Part shown: positions 43,181 to 57,200 of the stretch, piece by piece
How the letters are laid out: every line of letters begins with the position of its first letter
How positions within the stretch are numbered: position 1 is the first letter of the stretch
Assembly: GCA_963576565.1 (NCBI GenBank)
Contig: OY755048.1
Span: 4,346,501 to 4,410,500 of the forward strand
Direction: 5' to 3'
Length of the DNA stretch: 64,000 nucleotides
Source: Aspidapion aeneum
Lineage: Eukaryota; Arthropoda; Insecta; Coleoptera; Brentidae
Made by a program: the position numbers and the translations under genes
Notes under the pieces: model-generated
The model's database searches: none
What the model was told of the DNA's origin: nothing
The model's input: the letters and a program-made list of their open reading frames with translations, nothing else

Positions 43181-44880
43181 GCGAAGCAACAACATCAATC
43201 AAAATCCACGAAGGAACCAAGCCAATCCGCATAAGAAGAGGTGTCACCCAGAGTGACACAATATCTCCTAAATTATTTAACCAGGCCCTAGAAGATGCTT
43301 TTAAAGGCTTAGATTGGGAAGAAATAGGCATCAAAGTAAATGGGACATTTCTTGAACCACCTAAAATATGTTGATGATATCGCCTTAATAACAGACAAGA
43401 AAGAAGAACTGATAAAAATGCTGGAAGAACTGGATTCAGCAGCTAAAAATATAGGCTTAAGTATGAACTACACTAAAACTAAAATCATAACAAACACAGA
43501 TGAAGATATTACGGTCAGAATAGGCCAAAAAAAATAGATCAAGTAGAGAAATATACATATATACCTGGGACAAATTATTAAACTAAAAAAAGAAAACCAA
43601 ACAGCTGAAATCAAGAGACGAGTAAGATTGGCCTGGGCAGCATTCGGTAAATTAAGCTACATATTAAGAAATAAAAAATATCCTCACAAAACGAAAGTGT
43701 ATATCCAATGTATCCATGAGCATGAAGTTAGCGAAGCACCCATCGCAGATCGAATCGTGGCTAGGTGCATAATTTGCCGTTAATTAGTCGTGAATTAGTT
43801 GTGGAAAAATTAATTTTGTCGCTCTTATTTTTGACCGTTTTTGAGGGTGCTTCCCTAACTTCATATGAAGTTAGCGAAGCACCCTTGTAAAAATGGCTTT
43901 TATCAAAATCGAATATGGTGGATAATTTGCCGCTAATTAGTCGTGAATTAGTTGTGGAAAAATTAATTTCGTCGCTCTCATTTTTTACCCTTTTTTTGGG
44001 TGCTTCGCTAACTTCATATGCGTTAGCGAAGCCCCCTCGTAAAAATAGCTTTTATCAAAATCGAATATGGTGGATAATTTGCCGCTAATTAGTCGTTAAT
44101 TAGTTGTGGAAAAATTAAGTTTGTCGCGTTTAGTTTTGAGTGTTTTTTGGGTGCCTCTCTGACTTTATATGAATTAAGCGAAGCACTCAAAAAACGGTCA
44201 AAAAAAAGAGCGACAAAATTAATTTTTCCACAACTAATTCACAACTAATTAGCGGCAAATTATCCACCATATTCGATTTTGATAAAAGCCATTTTTACGA
44301 GGGTGCTTCGCTAACTTCATATGAAGTTAGCGAAGCACCCTCAAAAACGGTCAAAAATAAGAGCGACAAAATTAATTTTTCCACAACTAATTCACGACTA
44401 ATTAACGGCAAATTATCCACCTAGTCCCGATTCGATCTGCGATGGGTGCTTCGCTAACTTCATGCTCATAATGTATCCTTCCTGTACTTACCTATGGAAC
44501 CCAGACCTGGACACTTAAAAAATGAAACGTGGATAAGGTAACAAAAGCTCAAAGATCAATGGAAAGACAAATGTTACATGTAAAGGTAACAGATAGAAAA
44601 AGGAATGAATGGATAAGAAATAAAATAAAAGTAAGGGACGTCAGCGGAGAAGTAGCAAAATTAAAATGGACATTTGCCGTTCATAATATCAGACAGAAAG
44701 ACGATCAATGGAACAAATGTATTGTAAACTAAGGAAGTAGGGGAAGACCCCAAATGAGATGGGCGGACGATTTAAAGAAACACGCGGGAATTAGATGGAT
44801 GAACACGGCGACAGACAGAGAATAGTGGAAGATATTGGGGAGGTCTATGTCAAATAGAATAGACCCAGATATATAGCTTT
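42400..44880 (+). pseudogene. Decayed LINE reverse transcriptase, split by a foldback element
   Basis: Plus-strand frames give a LINE RT in order: linker and finger region (TKIKNINSELQSEI, NKLTGKDGVTAEMLKYGG, IPNNWKESITIILHKKGD, to 42858), then after a frame break RLNLVYKLFTKIL, EQAGFRKGFSTVDRLLTMK, IAFIEFEKAFDSIDYW, a (TA)n expansion at 43151-43181, IRRGVTQSDTISPKLFNQAL, the catalytic YVDDIALI (~43370) and GLSMNYTKTK. Thumb and C-terminus continue after the foldback insertion (43716-44469) as AQRSMERQMLHVKVTDRKRN and SRGRPQMRWADDLK. It has many stops and frameshifts. It is a different family from the LINEs at 34850-39127 but of the same general type as the nested one. Confidence 0.85.
43716..44469. 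mobile_element. Modular foldback element B, 754 bp, 9-bp target duplication
   Basis: Ends ATGAGCATGAAGTTAGCG / inverted …CTTCATGCTCAT, with the exact 9-bp duplication AATGTATCC (43707-43715 and 44470-44478) that splits a LINE coding frame. It consists of five ~150-bp modules, three in one orientation and two in the other. Each module is bounded by ATGAAGTTAGCGAAGCACCC and its complement. Neighbouring modules meet at CAT|ATG palindromes (near 43865, 44019, 44170, 44321). Each carries TTGCCGCTAATTAGTCGTGA then AATTAGTTGTGG and a GTCGC. No protein frame. Architecture parallels element A at 16271-17662. Confidence 0.88.
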
Positions 44881-45265
44881 TACATAGGGAGGGGGTTAAA
44901 ACTAAAACCGAGGGTAAGGCGAAAAGACAAATCAGACTTAAAACCATTTTTTCCTTAAAAATAATAATATGTTCGTTCGATTTAAAAAAAATATTCAAGG
45001 GCAAAAACTGGGTATTTGGCTAATAACTGCATTCTATCTGAAACAGAGGGGGAGTCGGGACCCCCTAAACTCCTTTGTACATACCCGGCCATGATGATTT
45101 TATAGATTGGATAAACGAATAAATTTTTAATGAAATTGGTTTTCTGTTTTTTGGCAGTTGTGATCGTATAAAAATATTATAGCGTCTACCCGTAATAAAT
45201 CTGGCAAATTTTTTCGTGTAAGTATTTTTATAGAACTGTCAAATATAAAATTATAACCATAGACG
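44881..45265. other. Spacer left of the satellite
   Basis: No gene recognised; the satellite homology begins around 45270. Confidence 0.35.
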
Positions 45266-45269
45266 AATG

Positions 45270-48200
45270 ACAGAGGACCCCGAGAGGTTTAATTTAATGT
45301 ATTTTAATATATATTCTTACACAGTCACCTATTTAAAAAAATTTAAAAACTGCACTTTTTGGGAACCCCTTGTATTAGGAAAATTTTCACCAAAAATTTC
45401 AAAAAACATTGTTGGTTGATACTGTGCCACAAAGGAGCTATTGAGTCCCTAATACTAAGCTGAAAATGTTACAGCTGTAAATGTAATAGTTTTCGAGAAA
45501 ATAGGAATCAAAAGTTGTAAATTTCAAAAAATTTTAATTTTTGTCAAAAAAAAGTTAACTTTTTTGTTATTGGATTTAGGTCAAAACAATTATTGTATTC
45601 TTATTGCCTGCCCCACAAAATATTAAAAATGGCCCCCAAAGTTGGTCTAAAGTTTAGTGTTTGTAAGAAATAAATAAAAGTTTAAAATGCCAAAACTCAA
45701 AACTGAAGTGATTTGGCATTATTATAAACATTTGTCCTTCAACTTTTATACCGTTATGTAGAGGACCACGAGAGGTTTAATTTAATGTATTTTAATATAT
45801 ATTCTTACACAGTTACCTATTTTTAAAAATTTAAAAACTGCACTTTTTGGGTACCCCTTGTATCAGGACAATTTTCCCCAAAAATTTCAAAAAACATTGT
45901 TGGTTGATACTGTGCCACAAAGGAGCTATTGAATCCCTAATACTAACCTGGAAATGTTACAGTTGTAAATCTAAAAGTTTTCGAGAAAATGGGAATCAAA
46001 AATTGTAAATTTTCAAAAAATTTATAATTTTGTCAAAAAAAAGTTTACATTTTTGTTATTGGATTTAGGTCAAAACAATTATTGTATTCTTATTGCCTGC
46101 CCCACAAAATATTAAAAATGGCCCCCAAAGTTGGTCTAAAGGTTAGTGTTTGTAAGAAATAAATAAAAGTTTAAAATGCCAAAACTCAAAACTGAAGTGA
46201 TTTTGGCGGCCTGTCTCGGCGTTATTATAAACACTTGACCTTCAACTTTTATATCATTATGTAGAGGACCTCGAGAGGTTTAATTTAATGTATTTTAATA
46301 TATATTCTTACAAAGTTACCTATTTAAAAAAATTTAAAAACTGCACTTTTTGGGTACCCCTTGTATCAGGAAAATTTTCACCAAAAATTTCAAAAAACAT
46401 TGTTGGTTGATACTGTGCCACAAAGGAGCTATTGAGTCCCTAATACTAAGCTGAAAATGTTACAGCTGTAAATGTAATAGTTTTCGAGAAAATAGGAATC
46501 AAAAGTTGTAAATTTCAAAAAATTTTAATTTTTGTCAAAAAAAAGTTAACTTTTTTGTTATTGGATTTAGGTCAAAACAATTATTGTATTCTTATTGCCT
46601 GCCCCACAAAATATTAAAAATGGCCCCCAAAGTTGGTCTAAAGTTTAGTGTTTGTAAGAAATAAATAAAAGTTTAAAATGCCAAAACTCAAAACTGAAGT
46701 GATTTGGCATTATTATAAACATTTGTCCTTCAACTTTTATACCGTTATGTAGAGGACCACGAGAGGTTTAATTTAATGTATTTTAATATATATTCTTACA
46801 CAGTTACCTATTTTTAAAAATTTAAAAACTGCACAATTTTCCCCAAAAATTTCAAAAAACATTGTTGGTTGATACTGTGCCACAAAGGAGCTATTGAATC
46901 CCTAATACTAACCTGGAAATGTTACAGTTGTAAATCTAAAAGTTTTCGAGAAAATGGGAATCAAAAATTGTAAATTTTCAAAAAATTTATAATTTTGTCA
47001 AAAAAAGTTTACATTTTTGTTATTGGATTTAGGTCAAAACAATTATTGTATTCTTATTGCCTGCCCCACAAAATATTAAAAATGGCCCCCAAAGTTGGTC
47101 TAAAGGTTAGTGTTTGTAAGAAATAAATAAAAGTTTAAAATGCCAAAACTCAAAACTGAAGTGATTTTGGCGGCCTGTCTCGGCGTTATTATAAACACTT
47201 GACCTTCAACTTTTATATCATTATGTAGAGGACCTCGAGAGGTTTAATGTAATGTATTTTAATATATATTCTTACAAAGTTACCTATTTAAAAAAATTTA
47301 AAAACTGCACTTTTTGGGTACCCCTTGTATCAGGAAAATTTTCACCAAAAATTTCAAAAAACATTGTTGGTTGATACTGTGCCACAAAGGAGCTATTGAG
47401 TCCCTAATACTAAGCTGAAAATGTTACAGCTGTAAATGTAATAGTTTTCGAGAAAATAGGAATCAAAAATTGTAAATTTCAAAAAATTTAAATTTTTGTC
47501 AAAAAAAAGTTAACTTTTTTGTTATTGGATTTAGGTCAAAACAATTATTGTATTCTTATTGCCTGCCCCACAAAATATTAAAAATGGCCCCCAAAGTTGG
47601 TCTAAAGTTTAGTGTTTGTAAGAAATAAATAAAAGTTTAAAATGCCAAAACTCAAAACTGAAGTGATTTGGCGGCCTGCCTCGGAGTTATTATAAACATT
47701 TGTCCTTCAACTTTTATACCGTTATGTAGAGGACCACGAGAGGTTTAATTTAATGTATTTTAATATATATTCTTACACAGTTACCTATTTTTAAAAATTT
47801 AAAAACTGCACTTTTTGGGTACCCTTTGTATCAGGAAAATTTTCCCCAAAAATTTAAAAAAACATTGTTGGTTGATACTGTGCCACAAAGGAGCTATTGA
47901 ATCCCTAATACTAACCTGAAAATGTTACAGTTGTAAATGTAAAAGTTTTCGAGAAAATGGGAATCAAAAATTGTAAATTTTCAAAAATTTAAAATTTTGT
48001 CAAAAAAAAGTTTACATTTTTGTTATTGGATTTAGGTCAACACAATTATTGTATTCTTATTGCCTGCCCCACAAAATATTAAAAATGGCCCCCAAAGTTG
48101 GTCTAAAGGTTAGTGTTTGTAAGAAATAAATAAAAGTTTAAAATGCCAAAACTCAAAACTGAAGTGATTCTGGCGGCCTGTCTCGGCGTTATTATAAACA

Positions 48201-51200
48201 CTTGACCTTCAACTTTTATACCGTTATGTAGAGGACCCCGAGAGGTTTAATTTAATGTATTTTAATATATATATTTACAAAGTTATCTATTTTAAAAAAA
48301 TTAAAAACTGCACTTTTTGGGTACCCCTTGTATCAGGAAAATTTTCACCAAAAATTTCAAAAAACATTGTTGGTTGATACTGTGCCACAAAGGAGCTATT
48401 GAGTCCCTAATACTAACCTGAAAATGTTACAGTTGTAAATGTGATAGTTTTCGAGAGAATGGGAATCAAATATCGTAAATTTTCAAAAAATTAAAATTTT
48501 GTCAAAAAAAAGTTAATTTTTTTGTTATGGGATTTAGGTCAAAACAATTATTGTATTCTTATTACCTGCCCCACAAAATATTAAAAATGGCCCCCAAAGT
48601 TGGTCTAAAGGTTAGTGTTTGTAAGAAAAAAATAAAAGTTTAAAATGCCAAAACTCAAAACTGAAGTGATTTTGGCGGCCTGTCTCGGAGTTATTATAAA
48701 CACTTGACCTTCAAATTTTATACCGTTATGTAGAGGACCACGAGAGGTTTAATTGAATGTATTTTAATATATATTTTTACACAGTTACCTATTTAAAAAA
48801 ATTTAAAAACTGCACTTTTTGGGTACCCCTGGTATCAGGAAAATTTTCACCAAAAATTTCAAAAAACATTGTTGGCTGATACTGTGCCACAAAGGAGCTA
48901 TTGAGTCCCTAATATTAACCTGAAAATGTTACAGTTGTAAATGTAATAGTTTTCGAGAAAATGGTAATTAAAAATTGTAAATTTTCAAAAAATTTAAAAT
49001 TTTGTCAAAAAAAAGTCAAATTTTTTGTTATGGGATTTAGGTCAAAACAATTATTGTATTCTTATTGCCTGCCCCACAAAATATTAAAAATGGCCCCCAA
49101 AGTTGGTCTAAAGGTTAGTGTTTGTAAGAAATAAATAAAAGTTTAAAATGCCAGAACTCAAAACTGAAGTGATTTTGGCGGCCTGTCTCGGCGTTATTAT
49201 AAACACTTGACCTTCAACTTTTATATCGTTATGTAGAGGACCCCGAGAGGTTTAATTTAATGTATTTTTATATATATTCTTACACAGTTACCTATTAAAA
49301 AAAATTTAAAAACTGCACTTTTTGGGTACCCCTTGTATCAGGAAAATTTTCACCAAAAATTTCAAAAAATATTGTTGGTTGATACTGTGCAACAAAGGAG
49401 CTATTGAGTCCCTAATACTAACCTGAAAATGTTACAGTTGTAAATGAAATAGTTTTCGAGAAAATAGGAATCAAAAATTGTAAATTCTCAAAAAATTTAA
49501 AATTTTGTCAAAAAAAAATTAATTTTTTGGTTATGGGATTTAGGTCAAAACAATTATTGTTTTCTTATTGCCTGCCCCACAAAATATTAAAAAGTGCCCC
49601 CAAAGTTGGTCTAAAGGTTAGTGTTTGTAAGAAATAAATAAAAGTTTAAAATGCCAAAACTCAAAACTGAAGTGACTTTGGCGGCCTGTCTCGGCGTTAT
49701 TATAAACACTTGACCTTCAACTTTTATACCGTTATGTGAGGACCCCGAGAGGTTTAATTTAATGTATTTTAATATATATTTTTCCTAATAAACTATTTTA
49801 AAACAATTAAAAACTGCAGTTTGGGTACCCCTTGTATCAGGAAAGTTTTCACCAAAAATTTAAAAAAACATTGTTGGTTGATACTGTGACACAAAGGAGC
49901 TATTGAGTCCCTAATGCTAACCTGAAAATTTTACAGTTGTAAATGAAATAGTTTTCGAGAAAATAGAAATCAAAATTGTAAATTTTCAAAAAATTTAAAA
50001 TTTTGTCAAAAAAAAGTCAAATTTTTTGTTATTGGATTTAGGTCAAAACAATTATTGTATTCTTATTGCCTGCCCCACAAAATATTAAAAAGGGCCCCCA
50101 AAGTTGGTCTAAAGGTTAGTGTTTGTAAGAAATAAATAAAAGTTTAAAATGCCAAAACTCAAAACTGAAGTGTCTTTGGCGGCCTGTCTCGGAGGTATTA
50201 TAAACATTTGACCTTCAAATTTTATACCGTTATGTAGAGGACCACGAGAGGTTTAATTGAATGTATTTTAATATATATTCTTACACAGTTACCTATTTAA
50301 AAAAATGTAAAAACTGCACTTTTTGGGTACCCCTGGTATCAGGAAAATTTTCACCAAAAATTTCAAAAAACATTGTTGGTTGATACTGTGCCACAAAGGA
50401 GCTATTGAGTCCCTAATACTAACCTGAAAATGTTACAGTTGTAAATGTAATAGTTTTCGAGAAAATGGGAATCAAAAATTGTAAATTTTCAAAAAATTTT
50501 AAATTTTGTCAAAAAAAGTTAATTTTTTTGTTATGGGATTTAGGTCAAAACAATTATTGTATTCTTATTGCCTGCCCCACAAAATATTAAAAATTGCCCC
50601 CAAAGTTGGTCTAAAGGTTAGTGTTTGTAAGAAATAAAAAAAAGTTTAAAATGCCAAAACTCAAAACTGAAGTGACTTTGGCGGCCTGTCTCGGCGTTAT
50701 TATAAACATTTGACCTTCAACTTTTATACCGTTATGTAGAGGACCACGAGAGGTTAAATTTAATGTATTTTAATACATATTCTTACACAGTTACCTATTT
50801 AAAAAAATTAAAATCTGCACTTTTTGGGTACCCCTTGTATCAGGAAAATTTTCACCAAAAATTTCAAAAAATATTGTTGGTTGATACTGTGCCACAAAGG
50901 AGCTATTGACTCCCTAATACTAACCTGAAAATGTTACAGTTTTAAATGAAATAGTTTTCGAGAAAATAGGAATCAAAAATTGTAAATTTTCAAAAAATTT
51001 AAAATTTTGTCAAAAAAAAGTTAACTTTTTTGTTATTGGATTTAGTTCAAAACAATTATTGTATTCTTACTGCCTGCCCCACAAAATATTAAAAATGGCC
51101 CCCAAAGTTGGTCTAAAGGTTAGTGTTTGTAAGAAAAAAATAAAAGTTTAAAATGCCAAAACTCAAAACTGAAGTGACTTTGGCGGAATGTCTCGGAGTT

Positions 51201-54200
51201 ATTATAAACACTTGACCTTCAACTTTTATACCTTTATGTGAGGACCCCGAGAGGTTTAATTTAATGTAGTTTACTAGCTCAAACGGCTTCACTCTTTTTA
51301 GTCGTCGAACTAGCATAGTATTGTCTAGAAGCTGAATTGCTTCCATATTCACATGCCGATTGAGTCTATCTTCATGGCTTTTTGCGTACTTTTTTATAGT
51401 CTCTGCTACAGTTTCGATTTTTAGATCTCGATGAAGGTCACTATTTCGAACGTACCAAGGCGCATTCACAATGTTTCTTAATACTTTATTTTGAAATCTC
51501 TGTACAACTAGAATGTTACTCTCTTTAGCACAACCCCATAGTTGAATACCATATGTCCATACTGGTTCCAGTATTTGTCTATAAAGCAGTAACTTATTAT
51601 GAATTGTTAAATTGGACTTCCTTCCAATTAGCCAGTTCATTTTTCTATACCTTATCTCAAGTTCTTCTTTTTTTTTCTTAACATGTGCTTTCCAGCGCAA
51701 TTTGGTATCAAGTGTCATACCTAGATATTTTGCCTGATTCGAATATGGTACTGGAATGTTGTTAATTGTTATTTGTATGTGATTTATATTTTTGTTTGTA
51801 AAATCAACATGAATTGATTTGGTTTCATTTAATTTTATTCGCCACTTTGTGGTCCAACTGTGAATTTGGGTGACTGTATCCTGAAGTTTCTCTATGCATT
51901 TTTCAATAGATTTTTCTACCGTCAATAAACCAGTATCATCGGCAAATGTTGCTAAGTGACAATTTTCTGGCTTTGGGATATCACAAGTGAATAATAAGTA
52001 TAGATAAGGGCCTAGTACGCTACCCTGGGGCACGCCTGCTTGAATTTCTCTTAAATTTGAGTATGAGTCTTCCTGTTTTACTCTAAAATGTCTATCAGAT
52101 ATGTATGATTCCAAAATATCCGAATACTGTTTTGGCAGAAATCTTTTTAGTTTAAAATTAAGGCCTTCATGCCACATTTTGTCAAATGCTTGTGCTACAT
52201 CTAGAAAAACTGCAGAACAAACTTTTCCCTCTTCTAGTGCTTTTTCTATTATATTAGTAATTCTGTGTACTTGATCTATCGTGGAATGCTTGTCTCGAAA
52301 ACCAAATTGATGAGATGGAATAATTTCTTGTCTTTCTATGAGTACCTAATACTAACCTGAAAATGTTACAGTTGTAAATGTAATAGTTTTCGAGAAAATG
52401 GAAATCAAAAATTGTAAATTTTCAAAAAATTTTAAATTTTGTCAAAAAAAAGTTAATTTATGGGATTTAGGTCAAAACAATTATTGTATTCTTATTGCCT
52501 GCCCCACAAAATATTAAAAAGTGCCCCCAAAGTTGGTCTAAAGGTTAGTGTTTGTAAGAAATAAAAAAAGTTTAAAATGCCAAAACTCAAAACTGAAGTG
52601 AGTTTGGCGGCCTGTCTCGGCGTTATTATAAACATTTGACCTTCAACTTTTATATCGTTAAGTAGAGGACCCCGAGAGGTTTAATTTAATGTATTTTAAT
52701 ATATATTTTTCCTAATAAACTATTTTAAAAAAATTAAAAACTGCACTTTTTGGGTACCCCTGGTATCAGGACAATTTTCACCAAAAAATTCAAAAAACAT
52801 TGTTGGTTGATCCTGTGCCATAAAGGAGCTATTGAGTCCCTTATACTAACCTGAAAATGTTACAGTTGTGAATGTAATAGTTTTCGAGAAAATGGGAATC
52901 AAAAATAGTAAATTTTCAAAAAATTTAAAATTTTGTCAAAAAAAAGTTAACTTTTTTGTTATTGGATTTAGGTCAAAACAATTATTGTATTCTTATTGCC
53001 TGCCCCACAAAATATTAAAAATGGCCCCCAAAGTTGGTCTAAAGGTTAGTGTTTGTAAGAAAAAAATAAAAGTTTAAAATGTCAAAACTCAAAACTGAAG
53101 TGGCGGCCTGTCTCGGAGTTATTATAAACACTTGACCTTCAACTTTTATATCGTTAAGTAGAGGACCCCGAGAGGTTTAATTTAATGTATTTTAATATAT
53201 ATTTTTCCTAATAAACTATTTTAAAAAAATTAAAAACTGCACTTTTTGGGTACCCCTTGTATCAGGAAAATTTTCACCAAAAATGTCAAAAAATATTGTT
53301 GGTTGATACTGTGCTACAAAGGAGCTATTGAGTCCCTAATACTAACCTGAAAATGTTACAGTTGTAAATGAAATAGTTTTCGAGAAAATAGGAATCAAAA
53401 ATTGTAAATTTTCAAAAAATTTAAAATTTTGTCAAAAAAAGTTAACTTTTTTGTTATTGGATTTAGGTCAAAACAATTATTGTATTCTTATTGCCTGCCC
53501 CACAAAATATTAAAAATGGCCCCCAAAGTTGGTCTAAAGGTTAGTGTTTGTAAGAAAAAAATAAAAGTTTAAAATGCCAAAACTCAAAACTGAAGTGACT
53601 TTGGCGGCCTGTGTCGGAGTTATTATAAACACTTGACCTTCAACTTTTATACCTTTATGTGAGGACCCCGAGAGGTTTAATTTAATGTATTTATATATAT
53701 ATTTTTACACAGTTACCTATTTAAAAAAATTTAAAAACTGCACTTTTTGGGTACCCCTGGTATCAGGAAAATTTTCACCAAAAATTTAAAAAAACATTGT
53801 TGGTTGATACTGTGCCACAAAGGAGCTATTGAGTCCCTAATACTAACCTGAAAATGTTACAGTTGTAAATGTAATAGTTTTCGAGAAAATGGGAATCAAA
53901 AATTGTAAATTTTCAAAAAATTTTAAATTTTGTCAAAAAAAAGTTGATTTATGGGATTTAGGTCAAAACAATTATTGTATTCTTATTGCCTGCCCCACAA
54001 AATATTAAAAAGTGCCCCCAAAGTTGGTCTAAAGGTTAGTGTTTGTAAGAAATAAAAAAAAGTTTAAAATGCCAAAACTCAAAACTAAAGTGATTTTGGC
54101 GGCCTGTCTCGGCGTTATTATAAACATTTGACCTTCAACTTTTATACCGTTATGTAGAGGACCACGAGAGGTTTAATTTAATGTATTTTAATACATATTC

Positions 54201-57200
54201 TTACACAGTTACCTATTTAAAAAAATTATAATCTGCACTTTTTGGGTACCCCTCGTATCAGGAAAATTTTCACCAAAAATTTCAAAAAATATTGTTGGTT
54301 GATACTGTGCCACAAAGGAGCTATTGAGTCCCTAATACTAACCTGAAAATGTTACAGTTGTAAATGAAATAGTTTTCGAGAAAATAGGAATCAAAAATTG
54401 TAAATTTTCAAAAAATTTAAAATTTTGTCAAAAAAAAGTTAACTTTTTTGTTATTGGATTTAGGTCAAAACAATTATTGTATTCTTATTTCCTGCCCCAC
54501 AAAATATTAAAAATGGCCCCCAAAGTTGGTTAGTGTTTGTAAGAAAAAAATAAAAGTTTAAAATCCCAAAACTCAAAACTGAAGTGACTTTGGCGGCCTG
54601 TCTCGGAGTTATTATAAACACTTGACCTTCAACTTTTATACCGTTATGTGAGGACCCCGAGAGGTTTAATTTAATGTATTTTAATATATATTCTTACACA
54701 GTTACCTATTTAAAAAAATTTAAAAACTGCACTTTTTGGTTATCCCTTGTATCAGGAAAATTTTCACCAAAAATTTCAAAAAACATTGTTGGTTAATACT
54801 GTGCCACAAAGGAGCTATTGAGTCCCTAATACTAACCTGAAAATGTTACAGTTGTAAATGTAATAGTTTTCGAGAAAATAGGAATCAAAAATTGTAAATT
54901 TTAAAAAAATTTAAAATTTTGTCAAAAAAAAGTTAACTTTTTTGTTATTGGATTTAGGTCAAAACAATTATTGTATTCTTATTTCCTGCCCCACAAAATA
55001 TTAAAAATGGCCCCCAAAGTTGGTTAGTGTTTGTAAGAAAAAAATAAAAGTTTAAAATCCCAAAACTCAAAACTGAAGTGACTTTGGCGGCCTGTCTCGG
55101 AGTTATTATAAATACTTGACCTTCAACTTTTATACCGTTATGTGAGGACCCCGAGAGGTTTAATTTAATGTATTTTAATATATATTCTTACACAGTTACC
55201 TATTTAAAAAAATTTAAAAACTGCACTTTTTGGTTACCCCTTGTATCAGGAAAATTTTCACCAAAAATTTCAAAAAACATTGTTGGTTAATACTGTGCCA
55301 CAAAGGAGCTATTGAGTCCCTAATACTAACCTGAAAATGTTACAGTTGTAAATGTAATAGTTTTCGAGAAAATAGGAATCAAAAATTGTAAATTTTAAAA
55401 AAATTTAAAATTTTGTCAAAAAAAAGTTAACTTTTTTGTTATTGGATTTGGGTCAAAACAATTATTATATTCTTATTACCTGCCCCACAAAATATTAAAA
55501 ATGGCCCCCAAAGTTGGTCTAAAGGTTAGTGTTTGTAAGAAATAAATAAAAGTTTAAAATGCCAAAACTCAAAACTGAAGTGACTTTGGCGGCATGTCTC
55601 GCAGTTATTATAAACACGACCTTCAACTTTTATACCGTTATGTGAGGACCCCGAGAGGTTTAATTTAATGTATTTTAATATATATTTTTCCTAATAAACT
55701 ATTTTAAAAAATTTAAAAACTGCACTTTTTGGGTACCCCTGGTATCAGGAAAATTTTCACCAAAAAATTCAAAAAACATTGTTGGTTGATCCTGTGCCAC
55801 AAAGGAGCTATTGAGTCCCTAATACTAACCTGAAAATGTTACAGTTGTAAATGAAATAGTTTTCGAGAAAATAGGAATCAAAAATTGTAAATTTTCAAAA
55901 AATTTAAAATTTTGTCAAAAAAAAGTTAATTTTTTTGTTATGGGATTTAGGTCAAAACAATTATTGTATTCTTATTGCCTGCCCCACAAAATATTAGAAA
56001 GTGCCCCCAAAGTTGGTCTAAAGGTTAGTTTTTGTAAGAAATAAATAAAAGTTTAAAATGCCAAAACTCAAAACTGAAGTGATTTTGGCGGCCTGTCTCG
56101 GCGTTATTATAAACACTTGACCTTCAACTTTTATATCGTTATGGAGAGGACCCCGAGAGGTTTAATTTAATGTATTTTTATATATATTCTTACACAGTTA
56201 CCTATTTAAAAAAATTAAAATCTGCACTTTTTGGGTACCCCTTGTATCAGGGAAATTTTCACCAAAAATTTCAAAAAATATTGTTGGTTGATACTGTGCC
56301 ACAAAGGAGCTATTGAGTCCCTAATACTAACCTGAAAATGTTACAGTTGTAAATGAAATAGTTTTCGAGAAAATAAGAATCAAAAATTGTAAATTTTCAA
56401 AAAATTTAAAATTTTGTCAAAAAAAGTTAATTTTTTTGTTATGGGATTTAGGTCAAAACAATTATTGTATTCTTATTGCCTGCCCCACAAAATATTAAAA
56501 AGTGCCCCCAAAGTTGGTCTAAAGGTTAGTGTTTGTAAGAAATAAATAAAAGCTTAAAATGCCAAAACTCAAAACTGAAGTGATTTTGGCGGCCTGTCTC
56601 GGCGTTATTATAAACACTTGACCTTCAACTTTTATATCGTTATGTAGAGGACCCCGAGAGGTTTAATTTAATGTATTTTAATATATATTTTTCTTAATAA
56701 ACTATTTTTAAAAAATTAAAAACTGCACTTTTTGGGTACCCCTTGTATCAGGAAAATTTTCACCAAAAATTTCAAAAAATATTGTTGGTTGATACTGTGC
56801 AACAAAGGAGCTATTGAGTCCCTAATACTAACCTGAAAATGTTACAGTTGTAAATGAAATAGTTTTCGAGAAAATAGGAATCAAAAATTGTAAATTCTCA
56901 AAAAATTTAAAATTTTGTCAAAAAATAGTTAACTTTTTTGTTATTGGATTTAGGTCAAAACAATTATTGTATTCTTATTGCCTGCCCCACAAAATATTAA
57001 AAATGGCCCCCAAAGTTGGTCTAAAGGTTAGTGTTTGTAAGAAAAAAATAAATGTTTAAAATGCCAAAACTCAAAACTGAAGTGACTTTGGCGGCCTGTC
57101 TCGGAATTATTATAAACACTTGACCTTCAACTTTTATACCGTTATGTGAGGACCCCGAGAGGTTTAATTTAATGTATTTTAATATATATTTTTCCTAATA

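Noticed and set aside
52868..53077. Frames within the satellite
   Set aside because: The same frame is broken in neighbouring units, so it is not conserved coding.
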